In this document: piece after piece, positions 52,910 to 60,243 of the stretch
Layout of the letters: every line of letters starts with the position of its first letter
How positions within the stretch are numbered: the first letter of the stretch is position 1
DNA from: JAITMY01 sp031553765
GTDB taxonomy: Bacteria > Bacteroidota > Bacteroidia > Bacteroidales > UBA932
Reading direction: 5' to 3'
NCBI GenBank assembly: GCA_031553765.1
Contig: JAVBKY010000004.1
Coordinates: 124,001 to 188,000, forward strand
Length of the DNA: 64,000 nt
Made by a program: the position numbers and the translations under genes
The notes under the pieces: model-generated
What the model saw: only the letters and a program-made list of their open reading frames with translations
What the model was told of the DNA's origin: nothing
Database searches by the model: none

Positions 52910-54004
52910 ATGCCTTCTAAAAAAGAAATTATCGACGAGAGGCTTCGTATAAAAGACATTGCCGCTCTTGCAAAAGTTTCGCCCGGCACCGTGGATAGAG
53001 TAATTCACAACCGTGGCGGTGTTGCCCCCGAGAGCAAAAAACGCATTGAGAAAATATTGAGCGAGATGAACTTCAAGCCCAACAAAATGGCGCAACTACT
53101 GGCCATTAAAAAGGATTACAAGCTCACCTGCCTCCTGCCCGAATCACAAGCGGGCGACTACTGGTGGGATATTCTCAAAGGTATTAAACGTGCACAGGAA
53201 GAGGTTGCCGACTACCGTGTAAAGGTAGAGGTAATTTACTTCAACCAGTACAATGTAAATTCGTTTGAAGAGGCCGCACACGAAATGCTGGATAAGAATC
53301 CTGATGGCGCGCTGCTGGCACCTTTCTTTAGGCGCGAAGTGCTCCGGCTCACCAAAGACATGGAGGAGCGCAGCATTCCTTTCGTATTTGTCGATTCCAA
53401 CGTAGATGGCGTAAACAGCTTGGCATACTACGGTCAGCAGTCACACCAAAGCGGCTATTTGGCTGCAAAAATGCTGATGGGTAACATTGACAAAGATTCA
53501 ACAGTATTGCTACTGCACATGCTTCGCGGCGGCTCCACAGGCGCCAACCAAACGGTAAAGCGCGAAGAGGGTTTCCTTTCTTACATAGAAAAATATTCGC
53601 TCGAATCGCAGTACAAAATTATGCGCGTAGATATTCATGCCGAGAATGCGGACAACAACTATGCCATGCTTGACGATTTGTTTGCAAAGAATCCGAACAT
53701 ACACGGAGCTATAACTTTTAATTCGCGCGTGTACCGTTTTGCCGAGTATATTGAAAGCCGCAAAATAAAAAACGTACGCATACTTGGATACGACTTGCTT
53801 GAACGCAATGTACGCTACCTAAAAAACGGCATTGTGGAATGCCTCATAGGGCAGCGCCCGCAGCTGCAAGGTTACTATGGCCTGATGGCGCTGGTGAAAC
53901 ATATTGTGCTAAGCCAAAATACCAAGCAAGTTAGCTTCATGCCTATTGATATTTTGATTAAGGAAAATATTAATGATTACAAGGTGTATCCGTTTGATAT
54001 ATAG
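52910..54004 (+). CDS. LacI-family regulator, probably of hexuronate genes
   Basis: A 364-residue regulator: helix-turn-helix IKDIAALAKVSPGTVDRVIHNRGGVA (about 16-41), hinge (FKPNKMAQLLA), then a sugar-binding-protein-like domain (LTCLLPESQAGDYWWDILKGI through VECLIGQRPQLQGYYGLMAL) of the type 1 periplasmic-binding fold. It lies 157 bases upstream of uxaB-uxaA in the same direction, so it probably controls them in response to a galacturonate or glucuronate pathway sugar. A palindrome just before its start suggests it also represses itself. Confidence 0.85.
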   Translation: MPSKKEIIDERLRIKDIAALAKVSPGTVDRVIHNRGGVAPESKKRIEKILSEMNFKPNKMAQLLAIKKDYKLTCLLPESQAGDYWWDILKGIKRAQEEVADYRVKVEVIYFNQYNVNSFEEAAHEMLDKNPDGALLAPFFRREVLRLTKDMEERSIPFVFVDSNVDGVNSLAYYGQQSHQSGYLAAKMLMGNIDKDSTVLLLHMLRGGSTGANQTVKREEGFLSYIEKYSLESQYKIMRVDIHAENADNNYAMLDDLFAKNPNIHGAITFNSRVYRFAEYIESRKIKNVRILGYDLLERNVRYLKNGIVECLIGQRPQLQGYYGLMALVKHIVLSQNTKQVSFMPIDILIKENINDYKVYPFDI

Positions 54005-54014
54005 AATACCGCGC

Positions 54015-54104
54015 GCTGTCACCCGGAGCCTGTCGAAGGGGTGCGGCGGGGATATCAATCGGGAAATTCCGCCCCGCATACTTCGACAAGTTCAGCATGA
54101 CAGC
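54015..54104. repeat. Palindromic repeat (CTGTCGAAG family)
   Basis: GCTGTCA...CTGTCGAAGG is answered by CTTCGACAAG...TGACAGC, with a GCGGGG/CCCCGC inner stem. It lies between the regulator and uxaB. This repeat type recurs in many bacterial genomes. Confidence 0.65.
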
Positions 54105-54161
54105 CCACGTGACACAAATTCGACTAAATTTTTTCAAAAACTATAAACTTTTAAAAACAAA

Positions 54162-55601
54162 ATGAACCAGCTAAACAGAAAGAATGCTCCGGCTGCCAAG
54201 ATGCGCCCCGAGAGAATTATCCAATTCGGCGAAGGTAACTTCCTCCGCGCTTTTGTGGATTGGATTATGTACAACATGAATGAGAAGGCAGATTTTAACA
54301 GCAGCGTAGTAGTGGTGCAACCTATTGAGCAAGGCATGGTAGATATGCTCAACGCGCAGGATTGCCTGTACCACCTCAATCTGCAAGGCTTGGACAACGG
54401 CAAGCAAGTGGATAGCATTGAAATGATTGATGTTATCAGCCGCGGATTGAATCCCTACACACAGCACGATGAGTTCATGAAGCTGGCTGAAAATCCCGAT
54501 ATGCGCTTTGTGATTTCCAACACAACCGAGGCCGGTATTGCTTTCCGCGCTGAAGATAAGCTGGACGACAAACCCGCAAAGTCGTACCCCGGTAAGCTGA
54601 CACAGCTGCTGTACCACCGCTTTAAAACCTTTAAGGGCGCTGCCGATAAGGGTTTCATCATTCTGCCTTGCGAGCTGATTTTCCACAATGGCACCGAGCT
54701 GAAAAAGTGCATTGAGCAATACATTGACCTGTGGAATTTGGGTGCAGAATTCAAGAACTGGTTTGAGACTGCTTGCGGTGTTTACTGCACGCTGGTTGAC
54801 CGTATTGTTCCGGGCTACCCCAAGGATACCATCAACGAAATTCTGGCAAAAATCAACTACGATGATAAGCTGGTTGTAAAGGCTGAAATTTTCCACCTGT
54901 GGGTAATTGAAGCGCCTGCAAGTGTTGCGAAGGAATTCCCCGCTGACAAGGCAGGACTTAACGTACTATTTGTACCCAGCGAAAAGCCTTACCACGACCG
55001 CAAAGTTACGCTGCTCAACGGCCCGCACACCGTGCTTTCACCTGTGGCCTACCTAAGCGGTTTGGATACCGTGCGCGAAGCATGTGAAGATGCCGTTATT
55101 GGCAAATTCATCAACAAGGTAATGTTTGATGAGTTGCTATCTACTCTTGATCTTCCCAAATCGGAGTTGGATACATACGCAAAGTCGGTGCTTGAGCGCT
55201 TCCGCAACCCGTTTGTAAAGCACTTTGTGACGAGCATTATGCTCAACTCATTCCCCAAGTTCAAAACACGCGACCTGCCCGGACTCAAGATTTACTTGGA
55301 GCGCACAGGTTCGCTACCGCAAGGTATTGTGTTGGGCTTGGCCGGCATTTGCACCTACTACAAGGGTGGCAAGCGCGGCAACGATGTTATTACTCCTAAT
55401 GATGACAAGCAAATTCTTGACCTGCTCACCAGCCTATGGGCAAGTGGCGATGTGAAGAAGGTAGCACAAGGCGTGCTTGCTTCGGATTACATTTGGGGCG
55501 AAGACCTGAATAAGGTTCCTGGCCTGACCGACTTGCTGGCTAAGGATTTGGAAAGCATTGCAAGCAAGGGCATGCTGGAAACGGTAAAGGGTATTTTGTA
55601 A
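54162..55601 (+). CDS. uxaB: Tagaturonate reductase (altronate oxidoreductase)
   Basis: A 479-residue NAD-dependent enzyme that reduces D-tagaturonate to D-altronate in galacturonate breakdown. It shows the polyol-dehydrogenase pattern: RIIQFGEGNFLRAFVDWIMYNMN at about 18-40 (dinucleotide site) and the conserved KVTLLNGPHTVLSPVAYLSG at about 287-306 with the catalytic Lys and His region. Length matches UxaB. The neighbour uxaA performs the next step. The first step (uxaC) is not in the window. Confidence 0.93.
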   Translation: MNQLNRKNAPAAKMRPERIIQFGEGNFLRAFVDWIMYNMNEKADFNSSVVVVQPIEQGMVDMLNAQDCLYHLNLQGLDNGKQVDSIEMIDVISRGLNPYTQHDEFMKLAENPDMRFVISNTTEAGIAFRAEDKLDDKPAKSYPGKLTQLLYHRFKTFKGAADKGFIILPCELIFHNGTELKKCIEQYIDLWNLGAEFKNWFETACGVYCTLVDRIVPGYPKDTINEILAKINYDDKLVVKAEIFHLWVIEAPASVAKEFPADKAGLNVLFVPSEKPYHDRKVTLLNGPHTVLSPVAYLSGLDTVREACEDAVIGKFINKVMFDELLSTLDLPKSELDTYAKSVLERFRNPFVKHFVTSIMLNSFPKFKTRDLPGLKIYLERTGSLPQGIVLGLAGICTYYKGGKRGNDVITPNDDKQILDLLTSLWASGDVKKVAQGVLASDYIWGEDLNKVPGLTDLLAKDLESIASKGMLETVKGIL

Positions 55602-55617
55602 ATTAGAAAAGGATTGT

Positions 55618-55732
55618 GCGGGTGGTTATCCCCCGCTGGCGGGGGTGGTCGAAGACCGGGGATGGATGTCAAAATTCTAAACTTCCACCTCCGCCCCACG
55701 GGCACCTCCGCCAGCGGAGGATAGCCACCCGC
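55618..55732. repeat. Palindromic repeat between uxaB and uxaA
   Basis: GCGGGTGGTTATCCCCCGC at the left is answered by GCGGAGGATAGCCACCCGC at the right, both arms containing a further CCGC.GGCGG stem. It inflates the uxaA reading frame upstream of its true start. Confidence 0.75.
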
Positions 55733-55759
55733 AACGCCTACAATAAAAAGAATAAAGCT

Positions 55760-57250
55760 ATGATTGAATTCCTAAAAATCAACCCTGCCGACAACGTGGT
55801 GGTGGCTATAAGTCCACTCACCGCAGGCAAGCAGCTGGTGATAGAGGGTGTGAGCGTTACGCTCAAGGCCGATATAGCCATGGGGCACAAGTTTGCGCTG
55901 AAGGATTTAAAAAACGGCGACCACATTATTAAGTACGGATACGCCATAGGCCACGCCATTGCTGATATTGCACAGGGTGAATTGGTGAACGAAAAGAACA
56001 TCAAGACCAACCTTGAAGGTTTGCTTGACTACAAGTACACGCCTGTAAAAACCGAGCCTAAATTCACCAACCGCAACATGACCTTTAAGGGTTACAAGCG
56101 CAAAAATGGTGAGGTAGGTATTCGCAACGAGGTGTGGATTGTTCCCACGGTAGGTTGCGTAAACGGCACCGCCAACCAGCTGATAGAAATGCTGAAGGCT
56201 GAAGTAGGCGCAGACTCTAAGGTGGATGCTATGGTAGCATTTAACCACAACTACGGCTGCTCACAGCTGGGCGACGACCACGAAAACACGCGCAAGATTT
56301 TGCGCGATATGGTAATGCACCCCAACGCAGGCGCGGTGTTAGTATTAGGTTTGGGATGTGAAAACAACCAACCCGAGGCCTTCCGTCAATTCCTTGGCGA
56401 GTACGATACGGACAGAATTTACTTCCTCGAGACCCAGAAGGTAACCGATGAGTTGGAAGAGGGTATGAAGCTACTGCGCGACCTGTACAAAAAGGCTGCC
56501 ACAGATGTTCGCACCGATGTTCCCTTGTCGGAATTACGCATTGGTTTGAAGTGTGGCGGTTCAGACGGATTTTCTGGCATTACCGCCAATCCGCTGCTGG
56601 GTATGTTCTCCGACTTTTTGGTGGCGCAGGGTGGTACAACAGTACTTACCGAAGTACCCGAAATGTTTGGTGCCGAAACCATACTGATGAACCGCTGCGG
56701 TACGGTTGACTTATTTGACAAAACCGTACACCTCATCAACGATTTCAAGGATTACTTTACCAAAAACAAGCAACCTATTTACGAAAACCCCTCCCCCGGA
56801 AACAAGGCCGGTGGTATTTCAACACTTGAAGAAAAATCGTTAGGTTGCACACAAAAGTCAGGTACTTCAGAGGTGAAGGACGTGCTAATGTACGGTGAGC
56901 GTATCAAGACTAAGGGTCTGAATCTGCTTAGCGCACCGGGTAATGACCTTGTAGCTGCTACAACGCTTGGCGCTGCAGGTTGTCAAATGGTGCTGTTTAC
57001 CACAGGTCGTGGTACACCATTCGGCAGCTTCGTTCCCACCATGAAAATTTCAACCAACACACCGTTGTTTGAAAAGAAACCAGGATGGATTGACTTCAAC
57101 GCCGGAACTATAGTGGAGAATGAAACTATGGATGACGCCACCGAGCGCTTTATCAAGTATCTAATAAGTGTTGCTAATGGTGAAAAGGTTAATACCGAAA
57201 AAAAGGGATTCCGTGAGATAGCGATATTTAAGACGGGAGTAACGCTGTAA
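55760..57250 (+). CDS. uxaA: Altronate dehydratase
   Basis: A 496-residue iron-dependent lyase turning D-altronate into 2-keto-3-deoxygluconate. The ATG at 55760 is chosen because the 48 residues before it are encoded by a palindromic repeat. The N-terminal SAF domain (about 1-95) is followed by the large catalytic domain with FKGYKRKNGEVGIRNEVWIVPTVGCVN, NHNYGCSQLGDDHENTRKIL, LGLGCENNQPEAF, LKCGGSDGFSGITANPLLG and VLFTTGRGTPFGSFVPTMKISTN. Cysteines in these segments are the usual metal ligands. Operonic with uxaB across the repeat. Confidence 0.95.
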   Translation: MIEFLKINPADNVVVAISPLTAGKQLVIEGVSVTLKADIAMGHKFALKDLKNGDHIIKYGYAIGHAIADIAQGELVNEKNIKTNLEGLLDYKYTPVKTEPKFTNRNMTFKGYKRKNGEVGIRNEVWIVPTVGCVNGTANQLIEMLKAEVGADSKVDAMVAFNHNYGCSQLGDDHENTRKILRDMVMHPNAGAVLVLGLGCENNQPEAFRQFLGEYDTDRIYFLETQKVTDELEEGMKLLRDLYKKAATDVRTDVPLSELRIGLKCGGSDGFSGITANPLLGMFSDFLVAQGGTTVLTEVPEMFGAETILMNRCGTVDLFDKTVHLINDFKDYFTKNKQPIYENPSPGNKAGGISTLEEKSLGCTQKSGTSEVKDVLMYGERIKTKGLNLLSAPGNDLVAATTLGAAGCQMVLFTTGRGTPFGSFVPTMKISTNTPLFEKKPGWIDFNAGTIVENETMDDATERFIKYLISVANGEKVNTEKKGFREIAIFKTGVTL

Positions 57251-57314
57251 TGGTTAATTATCAATAATTAATGGTTAACGGTGAGTGGTCAATCATTGAG
57301 GTATTAGTAAAAGG

Positions 57315-57348
57315 AAACATCCGAGGTTGTAACAACTCTCGGATGTTT
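57315..57348 (+). terminator. Terminator of uxaBA
   Basis: Eleven-base perfect stem AAACATCCGAG / CTCGGATGTTT with a 12-base loop, followed by a T run. Confidence 0.85.
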
Positions 57349-57532
57349 TTCTATTAGCGGCGCCTTCCCTGTACTTCATTAATCATTTATCACTAACCAT
57401 TAATCATTATTGTCTCTTCCTGCGTAACGTACCAACACCCCACCGCAAGCTAACGTAGCAGCCGTTTTTTTTCGGGTACGGCATACGCTACGTAAAATAT
57501 GCCGTTTTTTACGCCAAACCCTTAAAAATTTG

Positions 57533-57540
57533 TATATTTG
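57533..57540 (+). promoter_or_regulatory. -7 box for the signalling-transport operon
   Basis: TATATTTG matches the consensus exactly. The upstream partner is only a T run (about 57506-57510), so the call is partial. Confidence 0.45.
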
Positions 57541-57563
57541 TTCGTCTCTCTAAAAAGCATACT

Positions 57564-59906
57564 ATGTTTTTAAACCGGCTTAACCGATCTTTCTCCACAA
57601 GGCTTAGTTTGGCTATTCTTAGCTTCACCGTCCTTGTTTTTATAGCCACTTTTTCGGTATCATACCACTTCTCGGCGCGCACCATTGAGCAGGACGCGCG
57701 CGACGACTCCGAAAATCTGCTTGAGGTTATCAACCTTAAGGTAACCAGCCTACTACGACGCGTAGAGGTGGTACCCAACAACCTTCGTTGGGTGATAACT
57801 AACCGCGACCTTACACCCGAAGACCTGTATGGTGTTACCCGCAGGGTATTGGAAAATAATCCCGACATTTGCGGTTGCGCAATAGCATTTGAACCCAACC
57901 ATTTTCAAGAAAAAGGACGCTACTTTTCGCCCTACTCATACCGTGACGGTGATAAGATACGGAGTCACCAGCTGGGTAGTGAGGATTATGATTACTTTAC
58001 GTGGGAGTGGTATGAGCAACCCAAGCGACTCGACAAACCCTGCTGGAGCGAACCCTACTTTGATGAAGGTGGTGGCGAGATGCTTATGTGCACCTACTCC
58101 GCACCCATATATGACAAGCAAGGTAAATTCATAGGTATTTTCACCTCCGACATCTCGCTCGAGTGGCTTACCGACCTTATAAATGGCATGAAGAAAAGCG
58201 ATCTGTCGTACACCTACATGCTGGGACAGGACGGAACGTACATTGTACACTACTTACGCGAGCGCATTCTCAACAATACGATTTTTGATGTAGCCAGCCA
58301 AATGACCGACACCACCGTTATGACACTCGGACACCGCATGATTGCAGGCGAGAGCGGCATGGAGGTGTTTGACAACGACGGCGTGGAGTCCTACGCATTT
58401 TTTGCTCCCATAGAAAACACGAGCTGGTCAATAGGCATAGTACTGCCCAGCGACGAGATATTTGGGGAGCTATATCGCATTAATAAAATTGTATTTATTA
58501 TTGCTATTACAGGCTTGCTCTTGCTGTTTGTACTTTGCTTAAGTATCGTAAGTAGACTTACCCGCCCGCTACACAAATTTGCCGTATCCGCACGACAAAT
58601 TGCGCGAGGAAACTTTCACGCAAAGCTACCTAAAATCACATCGCAGGATGAGATGAAGGAGCTGGCTGACTCGTTTCAGTACATGCAAAACGAGCTGACC
58701 AACTATATTGAAAACCTAAAAAACACCACCGCTGCCAAGGAGAGGATGGATAGCGAGCTGCGTATTGCCCGTGATATACAAATGGGCATGGTGCCCACCA
58801 AATTTCCCCCATTTCCTGACCGCAAGGAGATAGATGTGTATGCCATGCTGAGACCGGCAAAGGAAGTGGGTGGCGACTTGTACGACTACTTCATGGAGGG
58901 CGACAACATCTTTTTTGCCATAGGCGACGTGGCGGGCAAGGGAGTTCCGGCTTCGCTGTTTATGTCCGTTACGCGCAACCTGTTCCGCGCTACCGCAGGG
59001 CACTTTCAAAACCCCTCGGAAATTGTATCATCCATTAACAATACGATATCGGAGACCAACGAAGCAAACATGTTTGTAACGCTGCTAGTGGCCGTACTGA
59101 ACCTGAAAACGGGTGTAATGAAATTCTGTAATGCAGGGCACAACCCGCCCATACTCATTACTCCCGAGGGCAAAAGCAGCTATATGAGTATGGCACCCAA
59201 TATACCCGTGGGCGTTATGGATAAATTCGAGTATAAGGACCAAGAAATAACTCTATCCGACGGCACCATGCTGCTATGCTATACAGATGGCGTTACCGAA
59301 GCCGAGAACGCCACGCAAGAGCTATACGGCGAAAACAGGCTTCTGCAAACAATAAACGACAGCAAGGGACTCAACGCGCAGCAAGTGGTAAAAACAGTGG
59401 TGGAGCATGTAGCAAAGCACGTGCAAGACACCCCCGCATCGGACGACATTACGCTGCTTACCATTGGCTACAACAAGCTAAACAGCATTACCGACATGAT
59501 GCCGCAAACGCTCACCATAACCAACAATGTAGAAGAAATAACTCGCATGGCCGAGTTTATCGATGCCATGAGCGAACAGCTGCAGCTATCACCAGCGCTA
59601 ACCATGAATCTGCAGTTGGCTTTGGAAGAGGCTGTATCCAACGTTATACTCTACGCCTACAAGGAGGCAGATAAAACAATCGACATTACTTTTGCAAAAG
59701 CAGGCAACCAGCTAGAGGTAACCATTACCGACTGCGGTGTAGCTTTTGACCCCACAGCAAAGGAAGACCCCGACCACCTTAACCTATCGGTTGAAGAACG
59801 TCCTATTGGCGGGTTAGGCATTTTTCTAATCAAAAAATTAATGGATAGCGTAACCTATAAGCGTGAGAACGAGAAAAATATTCTCACCATAAAAAAAACA
59901 GTATAA
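57564..59906 (+). CDS. Membrane sensor with dCache, HAMP, SpoIIE phosphatase and RsbW-like ATPase domains
   Basis: A 780-residue inner-membrane signalling protein. A first membrane helix (about 12-34) and an extracytoplasmic double-Cache domain (about 38-303, with YFDEGGGEMLMCTYSAPIYD and GIFTSDISLEWL) are followed by a second helix (about 308-330), HAMP (about 331-384), a short coiled coil, a PP2C/SpoIIE phosphatase (about 400-635: GGDLYDYF at 436-443, GDVAGKGVPA at 454-463, YTDGVTEA at 573-580, SDD at 626-628) and a GHKL ATPase (about 648-780: N-box LQLALEEAVSNVILYAY, then RPIGGLGIFLIKKLMD). The partner should be the STAS protein encoded 29 bases downstream. Phosphatase and kinase-type domains in one chain would oppose each other. 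Confidence 0.93.
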   Translation: MFLNRLNRSFSTRLSLAILSFTVLVFIATFSVSYHFSARTIEQDARDDSENLLEVINLKVTSLLRRVEVVPNNLRWVITNRDLTPEDLYGVTRRVLENNPDICGCAIAFEPNHFQEKGRYFSPYSYRDGDKIRSHQLGSEDYDYFTWEWYEQPKRLDKPCWSEPYFDEGGGEMLMCTYSAPIYDKQGKFIGIFTSDISLEWLTDLINGMKKSDLSYTYMLGQDGTYIVHYLRERILNNTIFDVASQMTDTTVMTLGHRMIAGESGMEVFDNDGVESYAFFAPIENTSWSIGIVLPSDEIFGELYRINKIVFIIAITGLLLLFVLCLSIVSRLTRPLHKFAVSARQIARGNFHAKLPKITSQDEMKELADSFQYMQNELTNYIENLKNTTAAKERMDSELRIARDIQMGMVPTKFPPFPDRKEIDVYAMLRPAKEVGGDLYDYFMEGDNIFFAIGDVAGKGVPASLFMSVTRNLFRATAGHFQNPSEIVSSINNTISETNEANMFVTLLVAVLNLKTGVMKFCNAGHNPPILITPEGKSSYMSMAPNIPVGVMDKFEYKDQEITLSDGTMLLCYTDGVTEAENATQELYGENRLLQTINDSKGLNAQQVVKTVVEHVAKHVQDTPASDDITLLTIGYNKLNSITDMMPQTLTITNNVEEITRMAEFIDAMSEQLQLSPALTMNLQLALEEAVSNVILYAYKEADKTIDITFAKAGNQLEVTITDCGVAFDPTAKEDPDHLNLSVEERPIGGLGIFLIKKLMDSVTYKRENEKNILTIKKTV

Positions 59907-59935
59907 TTCAAAAATCAAAACAAAATTTTTAAACC

Positions 59936-60238
59936 ATGGAAGTAACTATTTCAAACAACGGCACTGCCACCATCATTAAAATTACGGATAGACTTGATAC
60001 TGTAACCGCTCCTGTATTAGGAGAAAAAGTTGCTCCTGTACTCGAAGGTGATGCCCCAAACATAATACTCGACTGCTCGGAAATAGCATATATAAGCAGT
60101 TCTGGGCTACGCCAGGTATTGGCATTGCAAAAAACGGTGACCGCAAAAAACGGACAGCTAACCATTAAGGGACTTAATAACGAGGTAAAGGAAGTGTTCA
60201 ACATGACAGGCTTTACCGCACTATTCAAATTCGAATAA
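59936..60238 (+). CDS. STAS-domain anti-sigma-factor-antagonist-like protein
   Basis: A 100-residue single STAS domain of SpoIIAA/RsbV type: NIILDCSEIAYISSSGLRQVL at about 42-62. The phosphorylatable Ser is about residue 55. The Asp that usually precedes it (DSSG) is a Ser here (SSSG). Partner-switching STAS proteins bind an RsbW-type kinase when dephosphorylated and are released when phosphorylated. Both a SpoIIE phosphatase and a GHKL domain are on the upstream gene product. It ends 5 bases before the transporter gene, so all are co-transcribed. No sigma factor is near, so the output is unknown. Confidence 0.93.
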   Translation: MEVTISNNGTATIIKITDRLDTVTAPVLGEKVAPVLEGDAPNIILDCSEIAYISSSGLRQVLALQKTVTAKNGQLTIKGLNNEVKEVFNMTGFTALFKFE

Positions 60239-60243
60239 TTTCG

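Larger units (their letters stand above)
57251..57563. other. Intergenic region between uxaA and the signalling operon
   Basis: No gene in 313 bases. It holds imperfect ATTAATGGTTA/TAACCATTAAT repeats at both sides (57251-57280 and 57380-57410), a terminator at 57315-57348, a GTAGC...GCTAC-type imperfect repeat at about 57450-57493, and a TATATTTG -7 box at 57533-57540, 24 bases before the phosphatase ATG. Confidence 0.6.

Noticed and set aside
54171..54896. 241-codon minus-strand frame inside uxaB
   Set aside because: Antisense to conserved UxaB motifs, no ribosome site; shadow.
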